Shown here piece after piece: positions 29,692-41,044 of a DNA stretch of 64,000 nucleotides. The position numbers and the translations under genes were made by a program. Position 1 is the first letter of the stretch; each line of letters begins with the position of its first letter. The notes beneath the pieces are model-generated. The model worked only from the letters and a program-made list of their open reading frames with translations, was not told the origin of the DNA and ran no database searches. Source of the stretch: SAR116 cluster bacterium AG-335-B03. Lineage in GTDB: Bacteria; Pseudomonadota; Alphaproteobacteria; Puniceispirillales; Marisalimonadaceae. The stretch is from assembly GCA_003282435.1 (NCBI GenBank), contig QBZG01000004.1, forward strand, positions 18,357 to 82,356, in the 5' to 3' direction.

Positions 29692-30057
29692 ATGATTTCA
29701 AGTGCATTCGCTCAATCGGCAGCTGGGCAAGCCGGAGGATTTTCTTTGCAAGGACTTCTTCCATTTGTTTTAATTTTTATAATTTTCTATTTTTTGTTAA
29801 TAAGACCTCAACAAAAAAGAGTTAAACAACATAAATTAATGGTTGAAAGTTTAAAAAGGGGAAATAAAGTTTTGACTGCGGGAGGAATTCTTGGAGTTGT
29901 TACTAGAGCAATTGATGGTTCTGAAACAGTTAGTGTAGAAATTTCTTCAGGTGTAACCGTAGAATTGGCAAGACAAATGATTTCTGAAGTAAGAGGCGAA
30001 GAAAAAATTAAAGCAAAAGCAGTTGAAAATAAGACTAAACCAAAATCCAAAAAGTAA
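29692..30057 (+). CDS. yajC: Preprotein translocase subunit YajC
   Basis: A 121-residue protein with a signal-like N-terminus (MISSAFAQ), one membrane helix (LLPFVLIFIIFYFLLIRPQQKR) and a small cytoplasmic beta domain. It is an accessory of the SecDF complex. The start at 29692 is preferred over 29680 because a GGAG site precedes it and the resulting N-terminus matches the family. secD and secF follow. Confidence 0.93.
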   Translation: MISSAFAQSAAGQAGGFSLQGLLPFVLIFIIFYFLLIRPQQKRVKQHKLMVESLKRGNKVLTAGGILGVVTRAIDGSETVSVEISSGVTVELARQMISEVRGEEKIKAKAVENKTKPKSKK

Positions 30058-30099
30058 CTAATTTTTTCACTCCTTAAATATGTAATAAAGTGATACAAA

Positions 30100-31662
30100 A
30101 TGAAAAGTTTATCTAAATTTAGGATTATTCTAATATTGTTTAGTGTATTTTTAGGTCTTGTATATGCTGCACCTAATTTTTTAAATAGTTCTCTGCAAAA
30201 CAATTCTACTAATTTATTGCCAGGAAAAAAAATAAATCTTGGTTTAGATTTAAAAGGTGGATCATATCTTTTGTTAAAAGCTGATATGGAGGTAGTATTT
30301 GCTGAAAAATTAGAATCGTTAATGTCTGATATTAGATCTTCTCTTAGAAAATCCAAAATTGGTTATAAGAAATTAAATGTAAAGGAAGATTTTGTTTCTT
30401 TTCAAATGCGGAAAGGAACATCTATAGAAAAAATAAAATCTGTTATATTAGGCATAGATAAAAATTTAATCGTTAAGAATAATATTGATATTTTTCAAAT
30501 TGAATTCTCTGATGCTAACAAGCAAAAAATTACTAAAACAACAATGATGCAAGCAATTGAAATAGTCAGAAGAAGAATAGATGAAACTGGAACCAATGAG
30601 CCTAGTATTCAGCAACAAGGTACTGATAGAATCATTGTTCAATTACCAGGATTAGATGATCCAAGTCGTATAAAAAAGTTGTTAGGAAAAACTGCTAAAT
30701 TAAACTTTCAATTAGTTCATCCTACCATTTTATCTGAAGATATTAACAAAGATTCGAAATCACCTCCAGGTTACATTGTGTTACCGGAAGATAAAAATTC
30801 TGATCGTTTTTATATGGTTAATAAAAGAGTAATGGTTTCAGGAGAAATGTTGAAAGATGCTAGTCCTACGTTTGACAGAAACAATAGTCCTTCTGTTTCA
30901 TTTCAATTATCACCATTAGGAGGTAAAAAATTTGGAAGAGTAACTGGTAAACATGTTGGTAGAGCTTTTGCAATTGTCCTAGACGGTAAAGTTGTTAGTG
31001 CACCTGTTATTCAAACTCAAATTTTTTCAACAGGCCAAATAACAGGGGCTTTTAGTGTTCAAGAAACAAATGATCTAGCATTAGTTCTTAGATCAGGAGC
31101 ATTGCCTGCACCAATGATTATTTTAGAAGAACGTTCAGTTGGCCCAGGGTTGGGTAGTGATTCAATATCATCAGGTAAAATAGCTAGTATAATAGGCTTA
31201 ATAGCGGTTATGTTTTTTATGTTAATAACTTATGGCGTATTTGGGATTTTTGCCAATATTGCTCTTTGTTGTAACATAATTTTTATTATAGCTTTATTAA
31301 GCATCATTCAAGCAACTCTGACGTTACCAGGCATTGCTGGAATAGTTTTAACAATGGGCATGGCCGTAGATGCAAATGTTTTGATTTTTGAACGTATTAA
31401 AGAAGAGTTTAATGCCGGAAGAAAAATTGTAGACGCTATTGAAGCTGGTTTTCAAAGAGCTATTTCAACAATTGTTGATGCTAATTTAACAACATTATTT
31501 GCCGCTCTTGCGTTGTTTTCATTTGGAAGTGGTCCTATAAAAGGTTTTTCAGTTACTTTGATGATAGGAATAGCCACATCTATGTTTACTGCGATTATTA
31601 TAACTAAATATCTTGTTTTATTCTATTCAAAGAAAAAAGATATAAATAATATTTTATTTTAA
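30100..31662 (+). CDS. secD: Protein translocase subunit SecD
   Basis: A 520-residue RND-like membrane protein. An N-terminal helix is followed by LGLDLKGGSYLLL, a large periplasmic P1 domain, and a C-terminal block of helices with GMAVDANVLIFERIKEE. With SecF it uses the proton gradient to finish protein export through SecYEG. secF starts 9 bases after its stop. Confidence 0.96.
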   Translation: MKSLSKFRIILILFSVFLGLVYAAPNFLNSSLQNNSTNLLPGKKINLGLDLKGGSYLLLKADMEVVFAEKLESLMSDIRSSLRKSKIGYKKLNVKEDFVSFQMRKGTSIEKIKSVILGIDKNLIVKNNIDIFQIEFSDANKQKITKTTMMQAIEIVRRRIDETGTNEPSIQQQGTDRIIVQLPGLDDPSRIKKLLGKTAKLNFQLVHPTILSEDINKDSKSPPGYIVLPEDKNSDRFYMVNKRVMVSGEMLKDASPTFDRNNSPSVSFQLSPLGGKKFGRVTGKHVGRAFAIVLDGKVVSAPVIQTQIFSTGQITGAFSVQETNDLALVLRSGALPAPMIILEERSVGPGLGSDSISSGKIASIIGLIAVMFFMLITYGVFGIFANIALCCNIIFIIALLSIIQATLTLPGIAGIVLTMGMAVDANVLIFERIKEEFNAGRKIVDAIEAGFQRAISTIVDANLTTLFAALALFSFGSGPIKGFSVTLMIGIATSMFTAIIITKYLVLFYSKKKDINNILF

Positions 31663-31671
31663 GGATTAAAT

Positions 31672-32613
31672 ATGAGATTATTACGATTAATTCCAAGTAA
31701 TACAAACTTTGATTTTTTACATTTTAAAAAAATTGCTTTTATTTTCTCGGCTGTAATAATTTTAGGAACTTTCGTAAGTCTACTAATTAATAATTTGAAC
31801 TATGGCATTGATTTTAAAGGTGGAATATTATTAGAATTAAGAAGTAATGATGAAAATAATAGCAACATTGATGATCTAAGAAAAAAAGTTTCCACTTTAA
31901 ACGCTGGTGAAGTTTCAATACAAAACTTTGGAAAAGAAACAGATTTTTTAGTTAGAATTCAAAAGCAAGATGGTGACCAAAAACAACAAATTGCTATGAT
32001 TGAAAAAGTTAAATCTGTTACCAATAAAGATTACAATGTAAGAAGATCCGAATTTGTTGGTCCAGTTGTTGGCGATGAGTTAAAAACTGCTGGAATGTTA
32101 GCTGTTTCTTTAGCTTTGTTATCAATCATGGTCTATATTTGGTTTAGGTTTGAGTGGCAATTTTCTATTGCTGCAATTATTGCTTTAACCCACGATGTTT
32201 TAACCACAGTTGGCTTATTTTCTATCCTCCAATTAGAGTTTAATTTAGCTACAATCGCAGCTATTTTAACCACTGCTGGATATTCTATAAATGACACTGT
32301 GGTTATTTTCGATAGAGTTAGAGAAAATTTAAGAAGATATAAGTCAAAAGACCATTACTTTATTTATAATAAATCTGTTAATGAAACCTTATCTAGAACT
32401 GTAATAACATCAGTCACTACTCTAATAGCATTATTTATTATTTTCTTTTTTGGTGGTGCTGTATTATCTGATTTTGCTCTTGCAATGATATGGGGAGTGT
32501 TAATAGGAACATTTTCTTCAATTTTTGTTGCAGTTTCGTTATTGACCTTTTTTAATATTAATAAAGGAGACAAAGTAGAGGATCAACCAAATGTTCCAGA
32601 ATATGAAAGATAA
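31672..32613 (+). CDS. secF: Protein translocase subunit SecF
   Basis: A 313-residue partner of SecD with six helices. The family elements YGIDFKGGILLEL near the N-terminus, and GYSINDTVVIFDRVREN, are present. It is separately encoded, not fused to SecD. Its stop abuts that of the convergent trmFO gene with no spare bases. Confidence 0.96.
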   Translation: MRLLRLIPSNTNFDFLHFKKIAFIFSAVIILGTFVSLLINNLNYGIDFKGGILLELRSNDENNSNIDDLRKKVSTLNAGEVSIQNFGKETDFLVRIQKQDGDQKQQIAMIEKVKSVTNKDYNVRRSEFVGPVVGDELKTAGMLAVSLALLSIMVYIWFRFEWQFSIAAIIALTHDVLTTVGLFSILQLEFNLATIAAILTTAGYSINDTVVIFDRVRENLRRYKSKDHYFIYNKSVNETLSRTVITSVTTLIALFIIFFFGGAVLSDFALAMIWGVLIGTFSSIFVAVSLLTFFNINKGDKVEDQPNVPEYER

Positions 32614-33972
32614 TTAAATATTAATTTCTTCTACCCATTTCTTAAATGAGTTTAACGCTTTACTAGCTTGTATTTTTTTCTTTTCTCTGCCTTTCAAATA
32701 TTTCTTTTTATTTTGAATTGTACCAGTAAAGTTGATATCAGGCATTAGACCAAAATTAATGTTCATAGGTTGAAATGTTTTTGGATTTGCATTCATTGTA
32801 ATATGTTTTAATAAAGCCCCATGAGCGGTATTATCTGGTGGAAGTTTGAAATCAGTTTTTTTAAAATCATGCGCAGCAACCATGCCTGAAATCAAACCTA
32901 TTGCCGCAGACTCAACATAACCTTCAACCCCAGTAATTTGGCCAGCAAAAATAATATTTGGAGATTTTTTTAAACGTAAATATTGATCTAATAATATGGG
33001 AGATTTTATAAATGTATTTCTGTGAAGACCTCCAAGTCTTGCAAACTCAGCATCTTCTAAACCAGGGATTGTTTTGAAAACTTCTTTTTGTGCACTGTGT
33101 TTCATCTTGGTTTGAAAACCAACAATGTTAAATAATGTACCAGATTTATTATCTTGCCTTAATTGAACAATAGCATATGGTTCTTCACGACTGTTTGGAT
33201 TTGTTAAACCTACAGGTTTCATAGGTCCATAACGCAGTGTTTCGTCACCTCTTCTAATTATTTCTTCTATAGGCATACATCCTTCAAAAAATGGTGTGTC
33301 TTCAAAATTTTTGAAGTCCATTTTAGGTGCTTTTTTAACTTTTTTTATAAACTCATAGTATTCCTTTTTTGATAACGGACAGTTTATATAATCATCTCCA
33401 TCACCCTTATCATATCTAGATTGTTTCCAAGCAATAGTCATATTTATTGTATCTTTGTAAATAATTGGAGCTATTGCATCATAAAAAGCTAACGAATTTT
33501 CAGATGTTTTATTTTTAATATACTCTGTTAAATTAACTGACGTTAATGGGCCTGTGGAAACAATTACTATTTGATCTCTAAATTCATCAAGATTTTTAAC
33601 TTCTTTATTTATAATTTTAATTTTTGAATTGCTTTTGATAATATTATTAATTTCTTTAGCAAAATCATCTCTATCTACAGCTAAAGCTGAGCCTGCAGGT
33701 ACTTTATTCAAATCAGCAGTTTTCATAATTAATGAGTTAGACATTCTTAATTCTTCATGTAAAACTCCTACCGCGTTATACTCTTTATCGTCCGATCTAA
33801 AAGAATTAGAACACACCAGTTCAGCTAAATATTCAGTATTATGAGCTTCAGTTTTATTGCCGGGTCGCATTTCATAAAGGTCAACATCAATTCCTAATTT
33901 AGAAATTTGATAAGCAGCCTCGCATCCAGCTAAACCACCACCAATAACATTAATTTTATTTTGATTTTTCAT
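32614..33972 (-). CDS. trmFO: Folate-dependent tRNA (uracil-54-C5)-methyltransferase TrmFO
   Basis: A 452-residue flavoprotein. The FAD motif GGGLAGCEAA at the N-terminus, ELVCSNSFRSD, and the conserved TGVEGYVESAAIGL are diagnostic of TrmFO/Gid. It makes ribothymidine at position 54 of tRNA using methylene-tetrahydrofolate and FAD. It follows uvrA on the minus strand with 1 base between them. Confidence 0.94.
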   Translation of the reverse strand: MKNQNKINVIGGGLAGCEAAYQISKLGIDVDLYEMRPGNKTEAHNTEYLAELVCSNSFRSDDKEYNAVGVLHEELRMSNSLIMKTADLNKVPAGSALAVDRDDFAKEINNIIKSNSKIKIINKEVKNLDEFRDQIVIVSTGPLTSVNLTEYIKNKTSENSLAFYDAIAPIIYKDTINMTIAWKQSRYDKGDGDDYINCPLSKKEYYEFIKKVKKAPKMDFKNFEDTPFFEGCMPIEEIIRRGDETLRYGPMKPVGLTNPNSREEPYAIVQLRQDNKSGTLFNIVGFQTKMKHSAQKEVFKTIPGLEDAEFARLGGLHRNTFIKSPILLDQYLRLKKSPNIIFAGQITGVEGYVESAAIGLISGMVAAHDFKKTDFKLPPDNTAHGALLKHITMNANPKTFQPMNINFGLMPDINFTGTIQNKKKYLKGREKKKIQASKALNSFKKWVEEINI

Positions 33973-33973
33973 G

Positions 33974-36847
33974 TTATTTTTTATTATCTAATATTCTTTT
34001 TAGGAAAATACCAGTATGACTTTCTTTCACTTTAGCAACTTCTTCAGGAGTACCTTGAGCAACTACGTATCCACCTTTGTCACCTCCTTCAGGTCCTAAG
34101 TCAATAATATGATCTGCTGTTTTAATTACATCAAGATTATGTTCAATCACAATCATTGTATTTCCATTATCTACGAGTTCTTGCATAACTTCTAAAAGTT
34201 TTTTTATATCATGAAAATGTAGACCTGTTGTTGGCTCATCTAATATGTAAATGGTTCTGCCTGTTCCTTTCCTTGATAACTCTTTTGCAAGCTTTATTCT
34301 TTGAGCTTCTCCGCCAGATAGCGTTGTAGATCGTTGACCAATTTTAATATACCCTAAACCAACTCTTTCTAATGTTTCTAATTTTTCATAAATTAATGGT
34401 ACAGCCGTAAAAAGTTCTGCTCCTTCTGAAACAGTCATATCCAAAACGTCTGAAATAGATTTATCTCTCCACTTTACATCAAGTGTTTCTCTATTATATC
34501 TCATCCCTTTACATTGGTCACATTTAACATAGACGTCAGGTAAAAAATGCATTTCGATTTTAATTACTCCGTCACCTTGACATGCTTCGCATCTTCCCCC
34601 TTTCACATTAAATGAAAACCTACCTGGTAAATAACCTCTTGCTTTTGCTTCAGGTAGACCCGCAAACCAATCTCTAATATGATTAAAAGCTCCAGTGTAA
34701 GTGGCGGGATTTGATCTAGGAGTTCTTCCTATGGGTGACTGATCAATGTCTATAATTTTATCAATTTGTGATATGCCATTTATTGATTTATATGGTGAAG
34801 GCATTGAACTATTACCATTTAAAATTTTTGACAAACTTTTTTGAAGTGTTTGTATTACTAAAGTAGATTTTCCTCCACCAGACACGCCAGTAACACATGT
34901 AAGGACTCCTAGGGGAAACTCTACATCAACATTTTGAAGGTTGTTACCAGAGGCTCCTCTTAGTATAATATGTTTATTTGGATTAATTTTTCTTCTTTTT
35001 TTAGGAACGTCAATTTTTTTAACACCACAGAGATAATTTCCAGTAATACTATTTTTATTATTTTTAATTTCTTGAGGTGTCCCTTCAGCTATAATTGCTC
35101 CACCGTTAATTCCAGCACCAGGGCCAATGTCTACAACATGATCTGCTATTAAAATAGCTTCTTCATCATGCTCAACAACTATAACAGTGTTTCCAAGATC
35201 TCTTAATTTTTGTAATGTATGTAATAATCGTTCATTGTCTCTTTGATGTAATCCTATGCTCGGTTCGTCAAGTACGTATAATACTCCTGATAACCCAGAA
35301 CCAATTTGACTAGCCAAACGTATCCTTTGACTTTCTCCTCCGGATAAAGTTCCACTATTTCTTGAAATTGATAAATAAGAAAGCCCAACACTTGTTAAAA
35401 AACCAAGTCGATCATTTATTTCTTTTAATACCTGCCTTGAAATTGCTAATTCTTGTTCATTCAGTATTGAATTTAGATTTAAAAACCATTCTCTAGCGTC
35501 TTCAATTGTTAATCTAGAAACATCTGCAATATCTTTTTTATTAATTTTAACTGCTAGAGTTTCTAATTTAAGTCTTTTTCCATTACATTTTTCACAATCT
35601 TTATCAGATTGAAATCTGCCCAGTTCTTCTTTAACCCACTTACTTTCACTCTCTTTGAGTCTTCTAGCCAAATTTGGTATTACACCTTCAAATGCTTTTT
35701 TAGATCTGTAAACTCTGGTTCCATCATTATATACGATTTCAATTTTTTCTTCACCAGAACCAAATAAAAGCATTTGTTTTATATCATCAGAGAGATCAAA
35801 AAACTTGCTATCAATATCAAATTTATAATGTTTTGCCAAAGATTGCAGTGTTTGAACGTATAATTTACTGGTATTTAAAGCCCAAGGTGCAATTGCTCCA
35901 TCTCTTAAAGAAATAGTTTCATCTGGAACTACAAGGTTAACGTCAAATGCTACAGCATTACCTAATCCATCACATTTATCACAAGCACCAGCTGGATTAT
36001 TAAAAGAGAAAATTCTAGGTTCAATTTCATCAATTGTAAAACCACTCTCAGGGCAAGAAAAATTAGATGAATATATTTCTTTTTTATTTGTATCGACCTC
36101 TAAGGTATATAACAAACCGTCTGATAATTGTAATGAAAGTTCAACAGAATCTGCGAGCCTTTGCAGTAAATCTTTATTTTCTTGCTCAGAAGTTTTTTTA
36201 ATTATTAATCTATCAACAACAACTTCAATATCGTGTTTTTTATATCTGTCAAGTGTTGGTAATTCTTCTATATCATAAAATTCATTATTGATTCTAAGTC
36301 TTTGAAAGCCTTTTTTTCTTAAATCTATGAATTCTTTTCTATATTCTCCTTTTCTTCCTCTTACAATTGGGGATAGTATGTAAATTTTGGTGTTGTCTTC
36401 TTTTTTATAAATTTTATCAACCATTTGACTAACAGTTTGACTTTCTATAGGTAAACCTGTCGCTGGAGAATATGGAATTCCTACTCTTGCCCATAAAAGT
36501 CTCATGTAATCATATATTTCAGTTACTGTGCCAACCGTAGACCTTGGATTTTTATTAGTAGATTTTTGTTCAATTGAAATTGCAGGTGATAAGCCTTCAA
36601 TAGCTTCCACATCAGGCTTTTGCATCATTTGTAAGAATTGTCTTGCATACGCTGAAAGTGATTCTACATATCTTCTTTGACCTTCTGCATAAATTGTATC
36701 AAAGGCGAGTGAACTTTTACCAGAACCAGAAACTCCAGTCATAACAATTAGTTTATTTTTTGGGATGTTTATATTAACGTTTTTTAAATTATGTTCATTG
36801 GCACTTCGAACTTTAAGAAATTGATTAGGCTCAAGAGTTATAGTCAT
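33974..36847 (-). CDS. uvrA: UvrABC system protein A
   Basis: A 957-residue UvrA. It has two ABC ATPase modules (Walker [14 protein letters not shown] and [11 protein letters not shown]), the CxxC zinc modules (CDKCDGLG and CQGDGV with CDQCKGM), and two LSGGE signatures. It recognises DNA damage in nucleotide-excision repair. It is divergent from ssb across a 148-base gap. No clear LexA box could be identified there. Confidence 0.97.
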   Translation of the reverse strand: MTITLEPNQFLKVRSANEHNLKNVNINIPKNKLIVMTGVSGSGKSSLAFDTIYAEGQRRYVESLSAYARQFLQMMQKPDVEAIEGLSPAISIEQKSTNKNPRSTVGTVTEIYDYMRLLWARVGIPYSPATGLPIESQTVSQMVDKIYKKEDNTKIYILSPIVRGRKGEYRKEFIDLRKKGFQRLRINNEFYDIEELPTLDRYKKHDIEVVVDRLIIKKTSEQENKDLLQRLADSVELSLQLSDGLLYTLEVDTNKKEIYSSNFSCPESGFTIDEIEPRIFSFNNPAGACDKCDGLGNAVAFDVNLVVPDETISLRDGAIAPWALNTSKLYVQTLQSLAKHYKFDIDSKFFDLSDDIKQMLLFGSGEEKIEIVYNDGTRVYRSKKAFEGVIPNLARRLKESESKWVKEELGRFQSDKDCEKCNGKRLKLETLAVKINKKDIADVSRLTIEDAREWFLNLNSILNEQELAISRQVLKEINDRLGFLTSVGLSYLSISRNSGTLSGGESQRIRLASQIGSGLSGVLYVLDEPSIGLHQRDNERLLHTLQKLRDLGNTVIVVEHDEEAILIADHVVDIGPGAGINGGAIIAEGTPQEIKNNKNSITGNYLCGVKKIDVPKKRRKINPNKHIILRGASGNNLQNVDVEFPLGVLTCVTGVSGGGKSTLVIQTLQKSLSKILNGNSSMPSPYKSINGISQIDKIIDIDQSPIGRTPRSNPATYTGAFNHIRDWFAGLPEAKARGYLPGRFSFNVKGGRCEACQGDGVIKIEMHFLPDVYVKCDQCKGMRYNRETLDVKWRDKSISDVLDMTVSEGAELFTAVPLIYEKLETLERVGLGYIKIGQRSTTLSGGEAQRIKLAKELSRKGTGRTIYILDEPTTGLHFHDIKKLLEVMQELVDNGNTMIVIEHNLDVIKTADHIIDLGPEGGDKGGYVVAQGTPEEVAKVKESHTGIFLKRILDNKK

Positions 36848-36995
36848 TAGATAATTATGTCCTCATTAAAAGAAATTTAACTTTCCATTTAGTTAACTTT
36901 GAAACCCTAAAAGTCAATGAAAAAGATTAAATTATTGTTTTTTTTAATGGAATACTGTTCTATATTAAATACTGTTTTTTTATGGAGTTTAAATA

Positions 36996-37457
36996 ATGAG
37001 CGGAAGTGTTAATAAAGTCACTTTAGTAGGCAATTTAGGTCGAGACCCTGAAATTAGAGCTATGCAAAATGGTGATAAAATTGTCCAACTTAGTATCGCT
37101 ACATCTGATAGATGGAAAGATAAAAATTCTGGTGAACAAAGAGAAAGAACTGAATGGCATAGAGTTGTCATTTTTAACGATGCTTTAGGCAAAATTGCAG
37201 AACAATACTTAAAAAAAGGAAGTACTGTTTACTTAGAAGGCCAACTTCAAACAAGAAAATGGACTGACCAGCAATCTGGTCAAGATAAATATACAACCGA
37301 GGTTGTTCTTCAAAGATATAGAGGAGAATTGACATTACTTGGGTCTAGACAAGACAATCAATTAAACAATAATTACAATAAATCTGAAATTGATCAGTTA
37401 AGTGAACCTTCTGTTTCCAATATTGCGTCTGATTTAGATGACGAAATACCTTTTTAA
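36996..37457 (+). CDS. ssb: Single-stranded DNA-binding protein
   Basis: A 153-residue SSB. An N-terminal OB fold begins [16 protein letters not shown] short Gln/Asn-rich linker and the acidic C-terminal tip DLDDEIPF, which binds partner proteins, follow. A GGAG ribosome site precedes the ATG. The order uvrA-ssb-gyrA is typical for alphaproteobacteria. Confidence 0.96.
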   Translation: MSGSVNKVTLVGNLGRDPEIRAMQNGDKIVQLSIATSDRWKDKNSGEQRERTEWHRVVIFNDALGKIAEQYLKKGSTVYLEGQLQTRKWTDQQSGQDKYTTEVVLQRYRGELTLLGSRQDNQLNNNYNKSEIDQLSEPSVSNIASDLDDEIPF

Positions 37458-37566
37458 AATTAATTTCAACACTTAATATAAAATAATACATATTGTTATA
37501 TAAATTAAAAACATATACAATATTTAGTAATTTTTTTAATAAGAATATTATCCTTGGAGTATTTTT

Positions 37567-40185
37567 TTGTCTGAAGAAAACAACAAACCTTCAAATCATT
37601 CTCTAATTTCTATTACTGACGAAATGAAAAAATCTTATCTGGATTATGCTATGAGCGTAATAGTTTCTAGAGCTTTGCCGGATGTAAGAGATGGGTTGAA
37701 ACCTGTTCATAGAAGAATTCTTTATGCAATGATTGAAGGTGGCTATGATTGGTCAAAGCCTTATCGAAAATCTGCAAGAGTTGTTGGTGATGTTATGGGT
37801 AATTATCATCCCCATGGTGATACGGCTATTTATGACTCAATGGTAAGAATGGCCCAAGATTTTTCTATGAGATTAATGCTCGTTGACGGTCAGGGTAATT
37901 TTGGATCCGTGGATGGAGATCCTCCTGCAGCAATGAGATATACTGAATCTAGATTGGCCAAATCCTCTGAGAGTTTATTAAGAGATATTGATAAAGATAC
38001 TATTGACTTCATTCAAAATTATGATGAGTCGCAGTCTGAACCTTCTGTTTTACCTGCAGAATTTCCTAATATGTTAGTCAATGGGGCAGGTGGTATAGCA
38101 GTAGGTATGGCGACTAACATTCCTCCTCACAATCCAGGAGAAGTAGTAAGAGCATGCAAAGCCTTAATAGATAATCCAGAATTAAGTTTAGAAGAATTGA
38201 TGGAAATCATTCCTGGACCAGATTTTCCTACAGCTGCTCTAATAATGGGCCGGTCGGGTATTACGGAGGCTTTTAAGTCTGGTAGAGGTAGCATAATCAT
38301 GCGTTCTAGAGCAAAGATTATACAAACTGGCAAAAATGCTGATCGTGAAATGATCGTTATTACAGAAATACCATTTCAAGTTAATAAAGCCCTTGTTTTA
38401 GAAAAAATTGGAGAATTAATTAGGGATAAAACAATTGAAGGAATTTCTGATTTAAGGGATGAATCCGATAGAAATGGTATGAGAATTGTTATAGAGATAA
38501 AAAGAGATATCCAAGGGGATGTGGTTTTAAATCAGTTGTGGAGGCATACAAGGTTACAAACTAGTTTTCCAGTAAATATGCTTGCTTTAGATTGCGGACA
38601 GCCAAAGCAATTAGGACTGATTGAAATTCTAAAAGCCTTTATAGATTTCAGGTTTGAAGTTGTGATAAGAAGAACAAAGTTTCTTCTAAAAAAAGCAAGA
38701 AATAGAGCTCATATTTTAGCTGGGTTAATGGTCGCTATAACAAGTATTGATGAGATAATAGAGCTTATAAAATCTTCTACTGACCCAGAAAGTGCACGTA
38801 ATCAATTATGTTCAAAAACTTGGCCTGCTAAAGATGTTGAAGCCTTCATTAATTTGATCGATGATCCAAATCATCAAATAGTTGATGATAATTATACTTT
38901 GTCTGTTACTCAAGCTAAGGCAATTTTAGAATTAAGGTTGCAAAGACTTACAGGTATGGAAAGAAATAAACTAGAAAAAGAGACCGAAGAATTATCAGAA
39001 CAAATTAATAAGTATTTAATAATTCTTTCAGATAAAAATAAATTGACCAATGTTATTTTAACTGAACTTGATGAGGTTTTAACCCGAATTGATGACCCTA
39101 GACGTACTGAGATTAATAATAATGCTGTAGACCATGACGATGAAGATCTAATCCAGAAAGAGGACATGGTTGTAACAGTTAGTCATAGAGGTTACATCAA
39201 AAGAGTTTCATTATCTACATACAAAGCCCAAAGAAGGGGCGGAAAGGGTAGAGCTGGCATGAAAATGAGAGATGAAGACACAGTAACCTCTCTTTTTGTA
39301 ACAAACACTCATACCCCAATATTGTTTTTCACTTCATCAGGTATGGTTTATCAATTAAAATGCTACAAACTACCTGATTCTGCGCCTCAAGCGCTTGGTA
39401 AACCCATGATTAATTTGTTACCTATTGATCAAGATGAAAATATACATACCGTAATGCCTATGCCTGAAGATGAAGAAACTTGGCAAAATTTACAAATTAT
39501 TTTTGCTACTAAAAATGGAAATATTAGAAGAAATCAACTGAGTGATTTTACTAACATCAGACAAAACGGTAAAATTGCTATGAAGTTAAATGAGGAAGAT
39601 GAACTGGTTTCAGTAATTCCGTGTGGTGATAAGGATAACATCCTTTTGGCTACCAGATTAGGAAAGGCAATAAGATTTGATGTGCATGATGTAAGAGTTT
39701 TTGTAGGTAGAGGTTCATCAGGAGTTAGAGGAATTAGATTAAAGCCAAACGATTATGTTGTATCAATGTCATTAATACCAAATTTAGAAAATAGATTTAT
39801 ACTGTCCGTTACCGAAAATGGTTTTGGAAAGCGTACACCGATTCACGATTACAGGATGACCAATAGAGGGGGGCAAGGTGTAGCTAATATAGAATGTTCT
39901 GCACGAAATGGCCCTGTTGTTGCTTCTTACGTCGCATCTGAAGATGATCAAATAATGTTAGTAACTAATTCAGGTAAGTTAATAAGAATAAGAGTTCACG
40001 GAGGAGAAGGTGATTCAATAAGAGTTGCAGGTAGGAAAACCCAGGGTGTAAGGTTGTTTGATGTTGAGGAGGGTGAAAAAGTCGTGTCAGTTGCATTGTT
40101 AAGTGAAAATGAAGATGACCAAGATGAAGATAGTTCAGAGGATGCTGTTGAGAATAAAAATGATGGCAAAGAACTTAAAAATTAA
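37567..40185 (+). CDS. gyrA: DNA gyrase subunit A
   Basis: An 872-residue type IIA topoisomerase subunit. The N-terminus has [20 protein letters not shown], the catalytic Tyr lies in [10 protein letters not shown], and six C-terminal beta-pinwheel repeats follow. The GyrA box QRRGGKG distinguishes it from ParC. An acidic tail ends the protein. The start is TTG at 37567, with GGAG at 37556-37559. Confidence 0.96.
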   Translation: MSEENNKPSNHSLISITDEMKKSYLDYAMSVIVSRALPDVRDGLKPVHRRILYAMIEGGYDWSKPYRKSARVVGDVMGNYHPHGDTAIYDSMVRMAQDFSMRLMLVDGQGNFGSVDGDPPAAMRYTESRLAKSSESLLRDIDKDTIDFIQNYDESQSEPSVLPAEFPNMLVNGAGGIAVGMATNIPPHNPGEVVRACKALIDNPELSLEELMEIIPGPDFPTAALIMGRSGITEAFKSGRGSIIMRSRAKIIQTGKNADREMIVITEIPFQVNKALVLEKIGELIRDKTIEGISDLRDESDRNGMRIVIEIKRDIQGDVVLNQLWRHTRLQTSFPVNMLALDCGQPKQLGLIEILKAFIDFRFEVVIRRTKFLLKKARNRAHILAGLMVAITSIDEIIELIKSSTDPESARNQLCSKTWPAKDVEAFINLIDDPNHQIVDDNYTLSVTQAKAILELRLQRLTGMERNKLEKETEELSEQINKYLIILSDKNKLTNVILTELDEVLTRIDDPRRTEINNNAVDHDDEDLIQKEDMVVTVSHRGYIKRVSLSTYKAQRRGGKGRAGMKMRDEDTVTSLFVTNTHTPILFFTSSGMVYQLKCYKLPDSAPQALGKPMINLLPIDQDENIHTVMPMPEDEETWQNLQIIFATKNGNIRRNQLSDFTNIRQNGKIAMKLNEEDELVSVIPCGDKDNILLATRLGKAIRFDVHDVRVFVGRGSSGVRGIRLKPNDYVVSMSLIPNLENRFILSVTENGFGKRTPIHDYRMTNRGGQGVANIECSARNGPVVASYVASEDDQIMLVTNSGKLIRIRVHGGEGDSIRVAGRKTQGVRLFDVEEGEKVVSVALLSENEDDQDEDSSEDAVENKNDGKELKN

Positions 40186-40195
40186 AATTTTAACT

Positions 40196-40200
40196 GAGGT
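40196..40200 (+). promoter_or_regulatory. Ribosome binding site deciding the coaD start
   Basis: GAGGT ends directly at 40200. It is too close to serve the TTG at 40201, but lies six bases before the TTG at 40207, which gives the protein start MKRIALYPGT. Confidence 0.55.
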
Positions 40201-40206
40201 TTGTAT

Positions 40207-40719
40207 TTGAAAAGAATAGCATTATATCCAGGAACATTCGACCCTGTAACAAATGGCCATTTAGATATTATTTGCAGAGCTAGTTCGCTTTGTGACATTC
40301 TAATAATAGGAGTCGCAGAAAATATTGGTAAAAATCCTTTCTTTAACATTTCTCAAAGAAAATCCCTTATTGAAGAAGCCGTCAATACTAATGCAATTAA
40401 ATCTAAAAGAAAATTAGGAGAGATAAAGGTTAAAAGTTTTGATAACCTGCTTATTGATTTTGCTAGATCTAATTCAGTAACTATGATTATTAGAGGTTTG
40501 AGAGCTGTATCTGACTTTGATTATGAATTTCAAATGGCAGGAATGAATGCAAGGTTAGCAAATGATATTGAAACAGTTTTTTTAACTGCCTCTGAGAGAC
40601 ATCAGTTTGTTGCTTCAAGATTTGTAAAAGAAATAGCTCATTTAGGAGGAGATATTTCTTCTTTTGTTCCTTCTAATGTTAATCAAGCTATTGAAAACAA
40701 AAAAAATACTGAAATTTAA
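40207..40719 (+). CDS. coaD: Phosphopantetheine adenylyltransferase
   Basis: A 170-residue nucleotidyltransferase that makes dephospho-CoA from phosphopantetheine and ATP. The family motif YPGTFDPVTNGHLDII is at the N-terminus, and IIRGLRAVSDFDYEFQMA and the SSFVPS-type C-terminal motif are present. The TTG at 40207 is preferred over TTG at 40201 because of ribosome-site spacing. It follows gyrA, as in other alphaproteobacteria. Confidence 0.94.
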   Translation: MKRIALYPGTFDPVTNGHLDIICRASSLCDILIIGVAENIGKNPFFNISQRKSLIEEAVNTNAIKSKRKLGEIKVKSFDNLLIDFARSNSVTMIIRGLRAVSDFDYEFQMAGMNARLANDIETVFLTASERHQFVASRFVKEIAHLGGDISSFVPSNVNQAIENKKNTEI

Positions 40720-40730
40720 ACTTAAAACTT

Positions 40731-40748
40731 GATTATAATATTATAATC
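40731..40748. repeat. Perfect 18-bp AT-rich palindrome before tRNA-Lys
   Basis: GATTATAATATTATAATC reads the same on both strands and contains two overlapping TATAAT-like boxes. It lies 21 bases before tRNA-Lys and 11 after coaD. It could be part of the tRNA promoter or a short bidirectional hairpin; neither is shown by the sequence. Confidence 0.5.
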
Positions 40749-40769
40749 ACATAATTTCTTTTTGTCTTA

Positions 40770-40845
40770 GGGCGCGTAGCTCAGTTGGTAGAGCAATTGA
40801 CTTTTAATCAATGGGTCACAGGTTCGAATCCTGTCGCGCTCACCA
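40770..40845 (+). tRNA. tRNA-Lys (anticodon TTT)
   Basis: A complete cloverleaf with acceptor arm GGGCGCG pairing with CGCGCTC, anticodon loop CTTTTAA (TTT, Lys), T-arm GGTTCGAATCC and encoded CCA. It is the last core gene before accessory DNA, and tRNA genes are frequent integration targets. This tRNA type is also a substrate of MnmH. Confidence 0.96.
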
Positions 40846-40882
40846 CTTTTCTTAATCTGAATAGTGGTAACGAATACAGTGA

Positions 40883-41044
40883 CTAAGCCAACAACTCATT
40901 GAAAACATCACCTAATTTATAACCATCTATCAGATCTTGGTCTGAATTTGCTCCGAAGATAATTCGAGGAATTAGGTCAAAATTACCCTCAAATCGCATA
41001 AAAGTGTCTAGTAAGTGTCTAGTAAAATTAAATAGTGCTGACAA
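40883..41044 (-). CDS. Short unrecognised reading frame behind tRNA-Lys
   Basis: A 53-codon frame from a TTG at 41044, or 38 codons from the ATG at 40999, ends at TAG (40885-40883). The product has a mixed, protein-like composition (for example NFDLIPRIIFGANSDQDL), unlike random AT-rich DNA, and may be the C-terminal remnant of a lost gene. No upstream ribosome site is evident, and the frame is closed by a stop 11 codons before the TTG. I do not recognise the family. Confidence 0.3.
   Translation of the reverse strand: MSALFNFTRHLLDTFMRFEGNFDLIPRIIFGANSDQDLIDGYKLGDVFNELLA
41002..41023. repeat. 11-bp tandem repeat, two copies
   Basis: AAGTGTCTAGT occurs twice head to tail without mismatch, inside the short minus-strand frame downstream of tRNA-Lys. 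Confidence 0.8.

Noticed and set aside
36848-36995. Possible LexA/SOS box between uvrA and ssb
   Set aside because: The gap contains one GTTC but not the paired GTTC-N7-GTTC arrangement used in alphaproteobacteria, so no operator could be supported.
40752-40757. TAATTT as a -10 box for tRNA-Lys with TTGATT at 40729-40734
   Set aside because: Spacing is 17 bases, but the -10 match is only three of six and many AT-rich alternatives exist, so no promoter was called.
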